DNA of 64,000 nt from an uncultured Pelagibacteraceae bacterium. GTDB lineage: Bacteria; Pseudomonadota; Alphaproteobacteria; Pelagibacterales; Pelagibacteraceae. The DNA lies in contig CACJNE010000002.1 of assembly GCA_902594675.1 (NCBI GenBank), forward strand, positions 67,501 through 131,500, given 5' to 3'. Below are positions 19,689-28,232 of this stretch, piece after piece (positions within the stretch are counted from its first letter, which is position 1; the number at the start of each line of letters is the position of its first letter). The notes below the pieces were generated by a model. The model was not told the DNA's origin, ran no database searches, and worked only from the letters and a program-made list of their open reading frames with translations. The position numbers and the translations under genes were made by a program.

Positions 19689-19754
19689 ATAATTAAAATT
19701 AAATTTAGTATTTTTTTTGTTTAACATGTTATACGAGGTTAATAATTAAAAATC

Positions 19755-20282
19755 ATGGACTCATTTGAAATTAATAAAATTATTGCTGCAGTATTAGTTA
19801 TTTTTATAGTTATTTTTGGTATTACTAAAATCTCAGACTATATATATTACGTGGAGAAACCAGCTCAATCTGCTTATAAAGTGGAATTTGCTGAAACAGA
19901 TACTAAAAAATCCTCTTCTACCCAAGAGGTGGACATAGCTGCTTTATTAGCAATGGGAAGTGTTGAGCATGGTAAAACAGTTTTCAAAAAGTGTAGCGCA
20001 TGTCATTCTATCAAGAAAGGCGGAAGAAATAATATAGGGCCTGCTCTTTATAACGTCTTAGGCAGAAATATGGGTGCATTAGAAGATTATAAATATTCAA
20101 AAGCTTTGATGGCATTTGGGAAAGATTGGACTTTTGAAGAAATGAATAGTTTTTTGATTAAACCCGCAACTTACATCAAGGGAACTAAGATGGCTTTTGC
20201 GGGGTTAAAAAAAGAAAAAGATAGAGCATCAGTTATACTATATATGAATGCAAATGCTGACACTCCTTTAGAATTACCTTAA
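19755..20282 (+). CDS. Membrane-anchored class I cytochrome c (CycM type)
   Basis: 175 residues. An uncleaved N-terminal helix at about 8-28 anchors the protein. A flexible linker follows, then a cytochrome c domain with the haem motif CSACH (about 81-85), a GPAL segment and a C-terminal Met ligand candidate in KGTKMAFAG. It would carry electrons from the bc1 complex to the terminal oxidase in the periplasm. The order with kdsB and pheA is conserved in Alphaproteobacteria. Its end overlaps argF by 9 nt, tail to tail. Confidence 0.93.
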   Translation: MDSFEINKIIAAVLVIFIVIFGITKISDYIYYVEKPAQSAYKVEFAETDTKKSSSTQEVDIAALLAMGSVEHGKTVFKKCSACHSIKKGGRNNIGPALYNVLGRNMGALEDYKYSKALMAFGKDWTFEEMNSFLIKPATYIKGTKMAFAGLKKEKDRASVILYMNANADTPLELP

Positions 20283-21206
20283 TTTATCAAAACAATACAA
20301 CAAGATACTTTTTTGGACATAAACTCTATTAAGTGCCTGATGCCAAACTTTTGATTGCTTCCCTAAAAAAACTTCGTCCGTGACCTCACCACCTCTCGGA
20401 AGACAATGTAAAAATATCGCATCTTTCTTTGCAAAACTCATAGTTTTGATATCAACTTTAAAATTTTTAAATGACTTTAATTTCTTTTTCTTATTTACTC
20501 TATCATTCAATGAAATTATCTTATCGGTCATAACTACATCACAATTTTTAACTGCTAATTCTTTTTTATTAAAAATTTTTACTTTTCCTTTCTTCTTTTT
20601 AATCCATGAGATAAGTGCTTTATTTGGTTGATAGTCTTTTGGACAGGCAATATTTAAAGATATCGAAAATTTTATGCATGCTTCTATGAGACTGTTCATC
20701 ATATTATTACTGGCATCTCCAATCCAACATAACTTTAGTTTAGAGACATTTTTGTTTTTAATTTCCTCAATTGTAAAAATATCTGACAAAACTTGAGTTG
20801 GGTGCGATGACGGACTTAATCCATTTATAATAGGTATTTTGGAATATTTTTTGAATTCATTTAATTTTTTATCAGAGTCAGTTCTTAACATAAAAGCATT
20901 GCCATATGTTGATAAGATTTTTGATGTATCTTCAATACTTTCTCCTCCAATTCCTAGATGTAATTCCTCTGGTCTCAAAGTTAATGATCCTCCTCCTAGT
21001 TGTTTAATTGCTAAATAAAAACTAAGTCTTGTTCTTAAACTAGATTTTTCAAACATTTGTAAGAGAATTTTTCCTTTTAAAGGAATATCTTTATCTGGAT
21101 CAAGAGTATTTAATTTTTTTCTTTTAAATTTTCTTTTTTTTGCATCAGAAAGAATTTTCTTTAAGTCTTGAACTGGAATATCCCTAATATGAAGAAAGTT
21201 TTTCAT
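20274..21206 (-). CDS. argF: Ornithine carbamoyltransferase
   Basis: 310 residues. The carbamoyl-phosphate loop reads SLRTR (in FEKSSLRTRLSF) where the family has STRTR. HPTQ (SSHPTQVLSD) and the ornithine-side HCLPRG are present, while the usual SMG loop is SLN. It converts ornithine to citrulline. It overlaps argD by 4 nt, giving an argD-argF pair. Despite the loop changes the overall fold segments match, so the assignment is firm. Confidence 0.92.
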   Translation of the reverse strand: MKNFLHIRDIPVQDLKKILSDAKKRKFKRKKLNTLDPDKDIPLKGKILLQMFEKSSLRTRLSFYLAIKQLGGGSLTLRPEELHLGIGGESIEDTSKILSTYGNAFMLRTDSDKKLNEFKKYSKIPIINGLSPSSHPTQVLSDIFTIEEIKNKNVSKLKLCWIGDASNNMMNSLIEACIKFSISLNIACPKDYQPNKALISWIKKKKGKVKIFNKKELAVKNCDVVMTDKIISLNDRVNKKKKLKSFKNFKVDIKTMSFAKKDAIFLHCLPRGGEVTDEVFLGKQSKVWHQALNRVYVQKSILLYCFDKLR

Positions 21207-22375
21207 AAATTTTTATAGTCACTACAAACTTTTGTAATAATTTTCAAAGCCATATTAATTTCATTTTTAGTTACATTCAGAGGAGGTAAAATTCTAATTA
21301 CATTCTCTGCTGCTCTAATTGTTAACAATTTATTTTTTAATAGACTTTCTATAAATTTTGATTGATCTTTATAAAGTTGAATCCCTAAGATTAAGCCTAC
21401 ACCTCTTATCTCTTTGATGATTTTTGGAAATTTATTTTTAATTTTATTTAATTCTGAAATAAAATATTTTGAATTACTTTTAACCTTTGATAAAAAACCC
21501 TTTTTAAATATTTCATTCATAACAGCATTGCCTACTGACATTGCCAATGGATTTCCACCAAAAGTAGATCCATGTGTACCAGGCACCATAGCTTTTGCAA
21601 CTTTTTTTGTCATCAAAACAGCTCCAATAGGAAATCCACCACCAATTCCTTTAGCTATCGGAACTATATCAGGTTTTATATTTGCATATTCATATGAAAA
21701 AAACCTACCAGTTCTGCCTATTCCACATTGAACCTCATCCAAAATTAAAAGAATTTTTTTCTTGTTACAAATCTTTCTTATTTCTTTTAAACACCACGTG
21801 GGTATCACTTTTATTCCACCCTCTCCCATTATCGGTTCAATCATTATAGCAGCTGTTTTATTTGTTATTTTTTTTTTAAGTTCCTTATGGTTTCCAAATT
21901 TAAAATGGTCAAATCCTCCTACTTTTGGACCAAATCCCTCAATCATTTTTTTTGATCCACTTGCATTTATTGCTGCAATTGTTCTTCCGTGAAAAGAATT
22001 TTTTATACATAAAATTCTATTTTTTTTAGGCTTTCCAATTGAATAAAAATATCTTCTTGCAACTTTTATAGCAGCCTCAGTGGCTTCAGCTCCACTATTT
22101 TGGAAAATAACTGCATCAGCAAATGTTTTATTTGTCAATTTTTTAGCTAACTCTTCTCCTTCAGGAATTTTAAATGAATTTGAAACATGCCAGAGTTTTT
22201 GTGATTGCTTTTTTATTGCTTTGACTAAAACTGGATTTGTGTGACCTAACGAATTTACAGCAATACCTTGAACAAAATCTAAAAATTTAACTCCATTATA
22301 AGTATAAAGGAAAGATCCTTTTCCTTTTCTAAAAGACAAGTTTCTTCTTTTATAATTTTTTGCTAGCGAACTCAT
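21203..22375 (-). CDS. argD: Acetylornithine aminotransferase
   Basis: 390 residues, class III PLP aminotransferase. Visible are FQNSGAEATEAAIKVAR, NSFHGRTIAA, LILDEVQCGIGRTG and the PLP lysine in PIAKGIGGGFPIG. It makes N-acetylornithine from the semialdehyde using glutamate, and family members also serve in the diaminopimelate pathway, where dapD and dapE are present but no dapC was seen. The downstream gene argF overlaps by 4 nt. Confidence 0.95.
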   Translation of the reverse strand: MSSLAKNYKRRNLSFRKGKGSFLYTYNGVKFLDFVQGIAVNSLGHTNPVLVKAIKKQSQKLWHVSNSFKIPEGEELAKKLTNKTFADAVIFQNSGAEATEAAIKVARRYFYSIGKPKKNRILCIKNSFHGRTIAAINASGSKKMIEGFGPKVGGFDHFKFGNHKELKKKITNKTAAIMIEPIMGEGGIKVIPTWCLKEIRKICNKKKILLILDEVQCGIGRTGRFFSYEYANIKPDIVPIAKGIGGGFPIGAVLMTKKVAKAMVPGTHGSTFGGNPLAMSVGNAVMNEIFKKGFLSKVKSNSKYFISELNKIKNKFPKIIKEIRGVGLILGIQLYKDQSKFIESLLKNKLLTIRAAENVIRILPPLNVTKNEINMALKIITKVCSDYKNL

Positions 22376-22381
22376 TTTAAA

Positions 22382-23194
22382 TTAAGATTTAATTTTATAA
22401 CCTTTATGAACTAAAAAGTAGGCTAAATATGTAATTAATAAACTTAAAAAAGTTAACAAAGTAATGCCAAATAATACTGAACCATCTAATTGACCAATGA
22501 ATGAATATCTAAATCCATCAATCATATGAAAGAATGGATTGTAATTGCTTAACACTCTTAAAAAATCAGGCAATTTGTCTATACTATAAAAAGTACCACT
22601 TAAAAAACTTAAGGGTACAATTATAAAGTTAGTAACAGTGCTCATCTGATCAAATTTATCCGCATATAATCCTACAATTAATCCTAGCGATCCCATAAAT
22701 ATTCCTCCCAAAAACAAATAAACAAACCACAAGAGAAAATTTTGTACCGATAAATCTATAAAAATTACAAAAATTAATGTAGAAACTATCGCTATTAATA
22801 CACCTCTTGCAGCTGAAGCTAATGTTATTGCAAATACTACTTCTGATGAAGATAAAGGGCTATGAACAACATCTGTAATTGTACCCATCATTTTTCCCAT
22901 CATTAAAGAAGAGCTAGAATGAGCAAAACTTTGTTGAATTACTTGCATCATAATCAAACCACTTGCTAAAAATTTTATGTAAGATACCCCTAATACATCT
23001 GATCTTTGGTCTCCAATAGCTAAAGAGATAACAGTTAGAAATAATATACTAGTTAATATTGGACCAAGCAAAGTTTGGCCAGAAACAGTTAAAAATCTAA
23101 GAACTTCTTTTTTAAATAAAGAATAAGTTCCTACCCAATTAACAAGCCCAAATCTTCTTGTGCCGATTTGATATTTTTTATGTAATTCAACCAT
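22382..23194 (-). CDS. ABC-2 type transporter permease
   Basis: 270 residues with about six hydrophobic segments typical of ABC2_membrane proteins (for example TSILFLTVISLAIG and GGIFMGSLGLIVGLYADKF) and the family segment FLSGTFYSIDKLP. It would be the membrane half of an exporter. No ATPase partner is adjacent; the nearest ABC ATPase in the window is lptB, which has its own partners. It starts the argD-argF block on the minus strand, 6 nt before argD. Substrate unknown. Confidence 0.88.
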   Translation of the reverse strand: MVELHKKYQIGTRRFGLVNWVGTYSLFKKEVLRFLTVSGQTLLGPILTSILFLTVISLAIGDQRSDVLGVSYIKFLASGLIMMQVIQQSFAHSSSSLMMGKMMGTITDVVHSPLSSSEVVFAITLASAARGVLIAIVSTLIFVIFIDLSVQNFLLWFVYLFLGGIFMGSLGLIVGLYADKFDQMSTVTNFIIVPLSFLSGTFYSIDKLPDFLRVLSNYNPFFHMIDGFRYSFIGQLDGSVLFGITLLTFLSLLITYLAYFLVHKGYKIKS

Positions 23195-23321
23195 AAGTAT
23201 TTATTAATAAACTTTTTTTTTGATAATTGTTAAAAAACAAAAAAAAAAGCTTGTTATAATTTTATAATTATGATTTCTAGATTATGTTATAAATAAGATA
23301 TTATATACTAAATATAGTAAT

Positions 23322-23819
23322 ATGAGCTGGACAGATGATAAAGTAAACAAATTAAAAGAACTTTGGGGAAAGGGCCAAACGGCAAGTCAAATAGCTGAAA
23401 TAATTGGCGGTGTAAGCCGTAACGCAGTAATCGGTAAAGCTCATAGACTTAATTTATCAGCTAAAATCAAAACAAGATCCTCAATTTCACAAAATAATGC
23501 AGGTAATTTATCGCCAAAAAATCACAGCATAAAAAAAGGAAGCAGAAAACATAAATTTAGATCACTCATCTTAGATAAAAATTTTGAACCAGCTAAAAAT
23601 CTTCAACTTGAGGAATTAAATGAGGATACTTGCAAATATATGGAGGGTCACCCAGATGAAAAGGAATCATCATTCTGTGGCAGAAAAACTATTGAAAAAT
23701 TTTCCTATTGCCCATTACATATAATGATTGTTTTCCAGCCGAAGGGCAAAAAAGATGACGTAGTTGACAAAGATGATGATGTTCCAAAGTTTATCGAGAA
23801 AAAAGTAAAGTCTGCATAA
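23322..23819 (+). CDS. gcrA: GcrA family cell cycle regulator
   Basis: 165 residues. The N-terminal helix-turn-helix region is diagnostic (MSWTDDKVNKLKELW, then GVSRNAVIGKAHRLNL). The C-terminal half has the GcrA segment CKYMEGHP plus conserved FCGRKT and YCPLH. GcrA binds sigma-70 RNA polymerase and, in Caulobacter, responds to CcrM (GANTC) methylation. Whether that link exists here cannot be seen. A 127-bp AT-rich spacer separates it from the divergent permease. It ends 1 nt from the convergent SHOCT gene. Confidence 0.93.
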   Translation: MSWTDDKVNKLKELWGKGQTASQIAEIIGGVSRNAVIGKAHRLNLSAKIKTRSSISQNNAGNLSPKNHSIKKGSRKHKFRSLILDKNFEPAKNLQLEELNEDTCKYMEGHPDEKESSFCGRKTIEKFSYCPLHIMIVFQPKGKKDDVVDKDDDVPKFIEKKVKSA

Positions 23820-23820
23820 T

Positions 23821-24075
23821 TTATTTTAATATTTTATCTTTTGCTTTTTTAAATTCATCTTCATTGAGAATTCCTTTATCATGAAGCTCTTTTAATTCCT
23901 TAATCTGATTTATAACTTCTAAATTATAATTTTCATTATTTTTATTATTATCAAAATTTTTTTCATCCTTCAAAATTTGTTTTGCTTCAACTCCTCTAGT
24001 TATTGCTTTGACAGCAATAGATAAAACAAATGCAAGAATTAAAAATACAACAAGATAGATTATATTAGCTAACAT
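23821..24075 (-). CDS. Small membrane protein with SHOCT domain
   Basis: 84 residues: one N-terminal transmembrane helix (residues about 3-25), a short charged linker, and a C-terminal SHOCT-type motif (LKELHDKGILNEDEFKKAKDKIL). SHOCT modules are short helical hairpins thought to mediate oligomerisation. Its start shares a base with the stop of the upstream NDUFA9-like gene (24075), so translation is probably coupled. Function unknown. Confidence 0.82.
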   Translation of the reverse strand: MLANIIYLVVFLILAFVLSIAVKAITRGVEAKQILKDEKNFDNNKNNENYNLEVINQIKELKELHDKGILNEDEFKKAKDKILK

Positions 24076-25040
24076 TATTTATCTCCATTATCTTTTTTTT
24101 TAGAGAATTGTCCTCCATTTGTCCAATTAAAACTATACAAATTTATTTCATCATCAAATTTTTTATTTGCCATCATTTTTAAGTCAAAATTTGTCTTATA
24201 CTTATTAGATATTACGTTATCATATTTTAACAATATAAGTTGATCCATAGTCAAAAGTGGCTTAGGCATCAATTCAAACAACTTTGCATTAATTTTAGCC
24301 AAAAATAAAGGTAAGGAAAATAGTAGCCTTTTTTTGTTAATAGACTTTAAAATTTTTAAAATTATTTCTTTAAATGTAATAACTTCAGGTCCAATACACT
24401 CAATGGTTTCACTACTAATTTTTTTTTCAACAATTCTAAATATTATATTTGCAAGATCTGAAACATGTATTGGAGTGAATTTAGTTTTACCTGAATAGTA
24501 CAATGGCATAACAGGAAGTATACTCAATAAACTCATAAAATTTGTAGTAAAATTATCATCAACAGAATAGACAAGTGAAGGTTTTAAAATTACAGAGCTA
24601 GGAAAATTTTGTCTTACTTTTTTTTCTCCATTTATTTTACTTGTGGCATACTTGCTATCAGTTGCTGACTCAATACCTAAAGCAGACAGGTGTATGAATT
24701 GCTTGAGAGAATTTTTAGAAGCAACTTTTGAAAGTAAAGAAGGCAAATCTGTATGTATTAAATTAAAGTGATTATTTTTTTTCTCATAAAGAATTCCAAT
24801 CAAATTGATGCAAATAGATGATTTTTCCATAAGTTTAGAAATACTTTCTTCAGTAAATGACTTAATCTCCTCAAGTTCTAAATAGCCATAATTAGATTGG
24901 GTTTTAATCTGATAACCTTTTCTATGTATACTCCTAGTAACTGCAATAACTTTATAGTTGTTTTTAGTAAACTTTCTAATTAGCGATTTACCTATTTGCC
25001 CAGACGAGCCAAATATTAAAATTGAATCCTGATTTTTCAT
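24075..25040 (-). CDS. NAD(P)-binding protein of the complex I NDUFA9 family (atypical SDR)
   Basis: 321 residues. It opens with a Rossmann dinucleotide motif (IFGSSGQIGKSLIRKF, GxxGxxG). The middle has INLIGILYE and HLSALGIE, and a GPEVITFKEI segment typical of NDUFA9-like/extended SDR proteins follows. Such proteins accompany respiratory complex I or quinone chemistry, but catalytic activity is not assured; the usual YxxxK is replaced by KYATSKINGE, which does contain a Y-x-x-x-K. Its start is only 17 bp from the divergent rnd start. Confidence 0.82.
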   Translation of the reverse strand: MKNQDSILIFGSSGQIGKSLIRKFTKNNYKVIAVTRSIHRKGYQIKTQSNYGYLELEEIKSFTEESISKLMEKSSICINLIGILYEKKNNHFNLIHTDLPSLLSKVASKNSLKQFIHLSALGIESATDSKYATSKINGEKKVRQNFPSSVILKPSLVYSVDDNFTTNFMSLLSILPVMPLYYSGKTKFTPIHVSDLANIIFRIVEKKISSETIECIGPEVITFKEIILKILKSINKKRLLFSLPLFLAKINAKLFELMPKPLLTMDQLILLKYDNVISNKYKTNFDLKMMANKKFDDEINLYSFNWTNGGQFSKKKDNGDK

Positions 25041-25057
25041 ATATATAAATCTACTTA

Positions 25058-25669
25058 ATGAATTTAGATATTAAATTACATAAAAAAGATTTACCAGATG
25101 AAATTAAGTTCAGTGACAAGATAGCAATAGATTGTGAATTTACCGGACTTAATATTGAAAGAGATAGACTTTGTTTAATCCAAGTATCCTCAGGTAATGA
25201 TGATGCTCATATCATTCAATTAGACAGTGATAGTTATGATGCACCTAACATAAAAAAAATTTTAAAGGATAGTTCTATTAATAAATTATTCCATTTCGCT
25301 AGAGCAGATCTACTATTCATAAAGAAATTTTTGGGGGTAGAGGTTCAAAATATCAACTGCACAAAAATTATGAGTAAAATTGCAAGAAGTTACTCGGATA
25401 AACATGGATTAAAAGAATTAATTAAGGAATTTATTGGTGTAGATATAAATAAACAACTACAGACATCTTACTTTGGTGCTGAACTTACAGATAAACAACT
25501 TAAATATTGTGCACAAGATGTAATTTATTTACACAAAATATATAATTCGCTTAATAATATATTAATAAGAGAAAAAAGAATTAATCTTTACGAAAAAACT
25601 ATAAAATTTATTAATACGAGAGTTGAGTTAGATTTAGCATCTTATAAGGAAGATGTCTGGTCACACTAA
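25058..25669 (+). CDS. rnd: Ribonuclease D-type 3'-5' exonuclease
   Basis: 203 residues, just the DEDDy exonuclease domain: IDCEFTG supplies D and E, FHFARADLLFI carries a middle D, and YCAQDVIYLHKIY the terminal D and Tyr. The C-terminal HRDC domains of longer RNase D are absent, as in many alphaproteobacterial homologs. It trims structured RNAs such as tRNA precursors. It is the first gene of a fourteen-gene plus-strand run and its start is 17 bp from the divergent neighbour. Confidence 0.92.
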   Translation: MNLDIKLHKKDLPDEIKFSDKIAIDCEFTGLNIERDRLCLIQVSSGNDDAHIIQLDSDSYDAPNIKKILKDSSINKLFHFARADLLFIKKFLGVEVQNINCTKIMSKIARSYSDKHGLKELIKEFIGVDINKQLQTSYFGAELTDKQLKYCAQDVIYLHKIYNSLNNILIREKRINLYEKTIKFINTRVELDLASYKEDVWSH

Positions 25670-26651
25670 AATGAAGCAAAACAAATTGTTAAAAATTGCA
25701 AAAGAAGTAGTTAAATTAGAAATAGAGTCGCTCAAAAAATTACAGTCAAGTTTTGGTAACTCTTTTGAAAAATTAATTAAAACAATAGTAAATAGAAAAA
25801 ACGGTAAAATTATAATATCTGGAGTTGGTAAAAGTGGTATAATAGGAAAAAAATGGGCAGCTACACTATCTTCTACTGGTACACCATCTTTTTTCTTAGA
25901 TGCATCAAATGCCAGTCACGGAGATATGGGGCAAATAACATCCAATGATATTGTTATTTTAATAAGTTTAAGTGGTCAGAGTGATGAACTTAAAAATATA
26001 ATTCAGTATACTTCACGTAATAGAAATATAAAACTAATAGGTATCACCTCGAAAAAGGACTCTATTCTTTATAAAAATGCTGATGTAAATTTTCTTTTAC
26101 CAAATGTTAAGGAGGCAGGACCAGGTGGATTTGTTCCAACATCATCTACAACTGTTCAGATTGCGCTAGGTGATGCAATTTCAATTGTATGTATGAATTA
26201 TAAAAAATTTGGTAGGTTAGATTTCAAAAAATTTCACCCAAGTGGGACACTTTCTATTAAATTAAAAACTGTTGCAGATTTAATGATGGTAAAAAACAAA
26301 ATACCATTTGCTTCAGAAAATATAAATGTCAAAAATGCAGTTTCAAATATTGCTAAAAAGGGACTTGGAGCAATAGTTTTGAGAAATAATATTAAAGCAA
26401 CGACAGGTATTTTAACAGATGGAGATTTAAAGAGATTATCTGATAAACTTCATAATTTTAAAAATATTAAAGTTAAAAATGTGATGAAAAAAAACCCAAT
26501 AAGTGTAGACAAAAATATGTTAGCTGCACAAGCTCTTTCATTAATGAATATGAAAAAAATTACTAGTCTGTGCGTGCATGAAAATAATAAAAAGAAAAAA
26601 ACAATTGGATTTATTCATATCCATAATATCTTAGATGCGAATATAACTTAG
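25653..26651 (+). CDS. kdsD: Arabinose-5-phosphate isomerase (KpsF/GutQ family)
   Basis: 332 residues: a SIS sugar-isomerase domain (SGVGKSGIIGKKWAATLSS; ISLSGQSDEL) and two C-terminal CBS repeats. It converts ribulose-5-phosphate to arabinose-5-phosphate, the first KDO step. The start at 25653 overlaps rnd by 17 nt; a second ATG at 25671 would avoid the overlap. No kdsC phosphatase gene lies next to it, although lptC-like and lptB genes follow. Confidence 0.94.
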   Translation: MSGHTKMKQNKLLKIAKEVVKLEIESLKKLQSSFGNSFEKLIKTIVNRKNGKIIISGVGKSGIIGKKWAATLSSTGTPSFFLDASNASHGDMGQITSNDIVILISLSGQSDELKNIIQYTSRNRNIKLIGITSKKDSILYKNADVNFLLPNVKEAGPGGFVPTSSTTVQIALGDAISIVCMNYKKFGRLDFKKFHPSGTLSIKLKTVADLMMVKNKIPFASENINVKNAVSNIAKKGLGAIVLRNNIKATTGILTDGDLKRLSDKLHNFKNIKVKNVMKKNPISVDKNMLAAQALSLMNMKKITSLCVHENNKKKKTIGFIHIHNILDANIT

Positions 26652-27449
26652 ATGTCAATTAAGTCATTAATTCAAATTTTAATAACTTTTTTAATTTTAT
26701 TTATAATTGTAGCTGTCTACTATGAATATTTTAATATAAATAAAAAAAGTATCCAAGAAGTTGACAATTTAAGCATAAATACCCAAGAACAATTTAATAA
26801 TTTAGAAAAAAAAATAATTGATTTAGAATTAAAGAATAAAGAATTAACGGCAAAAATAAATGAAAATAAAGAAAATATAAAAGAAGAAGTTCCAAAAATA
26901 CTAGACAGTAATGAGACTTCAAGTAATCAATTAAAAACAACAAAAGAAGATAAAAAAAGAAAAGATAATGAATTATCAAAAACTTCAAATTTAAGCGTTA
27001 TAAAGAAAAAGGACACTAAAAATCTTGTAAAAGATGTTGAATATACCTCTGTAGACGAAAAGGGAAACAGGTTTTATCTATTAGCAAATTCTGGAAAATC
27101 AAATGTCAACGACAATAATATTCTTGATCTAGATAATGTGAGAGGCAAAATAACCTCTGATTATAGAGATACTATTTATATTGTTTCTGATTTTGCACAA
27201 TATAATTCAATGAATTTAAATTCAAAATTTTATCAAAATGTAATAATAGATTATCAAGATAAAAGAATTACATGTGTTAATTTTGATATTAATATGGAAA
27301 CTAATATGGCTATAGCCTATAATGATGTTGTAATTACAGATCCTAAGTCTGTTATGAAAGCAGGAATTGTTGAGTTTGATTTAAAAACTAAAGATATAGA
27401 AATAAAACCTGAGAGTGAAACTAAAGAAATTGAAGTTGTGACAAACTAA
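26652..27449 (+). CDS. LptC-like LPS export protein with coiled-coil insertion
   Basis: 265 residues. One transmembrane helix (about 5-25) is followed by a predicted coiled coil (about 35-75) and a Lys/Glu/Asn-rich linker. The LptC/OstA-like beta domain lies at about 130-255 (VDEKGNRFYLLANSG; RGKITSDYRDTIYIVSDFA). Position between kdsD and lptB supports a role in carrying LPS from the inner membrane. LptC is normally about 190 residues, so the linker is extra. No separate lptA was found beside it. It starts directly after the kdsD stop. Confidence 0.75.
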   Translation: MSIKSLIQILITFLILFIIVAVYYEYFNINKKSIQEVDNLSINTQEQFNNLEKKIIDLELKNKELTAKINENKENIKEEVPKILDSNETSSNQLKTTKEDKKRKDNELSKTSNLSVIKKKDTKNLVKDVEYTSVDEKGNRFYLLANSGKSNVNDNNILDLDNVRGKITSDYRDTIYIVSDFAQYNSMNLNSKFYQNVIIDYQDKRITCVNFDINMETNMAIAYNDVVITDPKSVMKAGIVEFDLKTKDIEIKPESETKEIEVVTN

Positions 27450-28225
27450 TGGCACTAATTAAAAAGTTTAGAATTAAAAGTTTTAAAGAAAAGGAGGTAA
27501 TAGTTAAACTAGATAAGGTATCTATGTTTTATAACCAAAGACAAATTTTAAATAATTTAAATTTAGAAATAAACAAACAGGAAGTATTAGGAATGCTAGG
27601 GCCAAATGGAGTTGGAAAGTCTACAATTTTTCATATCATTACTGGTTTAAAAAACTCAACATATGGTAAGGTTTTTATAAATAATGTTGAATGTACAAAT
27701 ATTCCTATTTATGAGAGAGCATCAAGATTTAAACTTGGCTATGTCCCACAATATGGTGGATTTATACAAGATTTAAGTCTATTAGATAATCTAAAACTTG
27801 TTGCTGAAATTCACATAAAAGAAAAAGATACAAGGAAAGCTAAGATTGAAAAGATTATTTCTCAATTTGAATTTGATCCTCTGTTAAAAATAAAGGCAAA
27901 GCACTTATCTGGAGGACAAAAAAAAAAATTAGTTATATCAATGGCCTTGATAAACGATCCGAATATTCTTTTATTAGATGAGCCATTCGCTGCTCTAGAT
28001 ATCCTCACGATAAAAATGCTTCAGGAAATAATTGTGAACTTGCAAGCTTTAGAAAAAATTACAATTGTTGTATGTGACCATCAAGCCCGAGATTTATTAA
28101 GTTGTGTGGATAGAGCAATAGTATTATCTAATGGAAAAATTATTGCCTCTGGTAGTCCTAATGAAATTATAAAAGACTCAACTGCCAGATCTGCATATTT
28201 TGGGGATGAATTCAAAATCAATTAG
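27449..28225 (+). CDS. lptB: LPS export ABC transporter ATP-binding protein
   Basis: 258 residues. Walker A is GPNGVGKST, the Q-loop is YVPQYGG, the ABC signature is LSGGQKKK, Walker B is ILLLDEPFAALD and the H-switch is in VCDHQARD. The LptB-specific segment after the signature is present. It powers LptFG extraction of LPS. It shares one base with the stop of the LptC-like gene. A 15-20 residue N-terminal extension precedes the core. Confidence 0.93.
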   Translation: MALIKKFRIKSFKEKEVIVKLDKVSMFYNQRQILNNLNLEINKQEVLGMLGPNGVGKSTIFHIITGLKNSTYGKVFINNVECTNIPIYERASRFKLGYVPQYGGFIQDLSLLDNLKLVAEIHIKEKDTRKAKIEKIISQFEFDPLLKIKAKHLSGGQKKKLVISMALINDPNILLLDEPFAALDILTIKMLQEIIVNLQALEKITIVVCDHQARDLLSCVDRAIVLSNGKIIASGSPNEIIKDSTARSAYFGDEFKIN

Positions 28226-28232
28226 TTCACTC

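Noticed and set aside
28200-28232. Upstream start for aroA
   Set aside because: It would overlap lptB by 26 nt and give an N-terminus longer than EPSP synthases need; the ATG at 28233 fits the distance to the first active-site lysine better.
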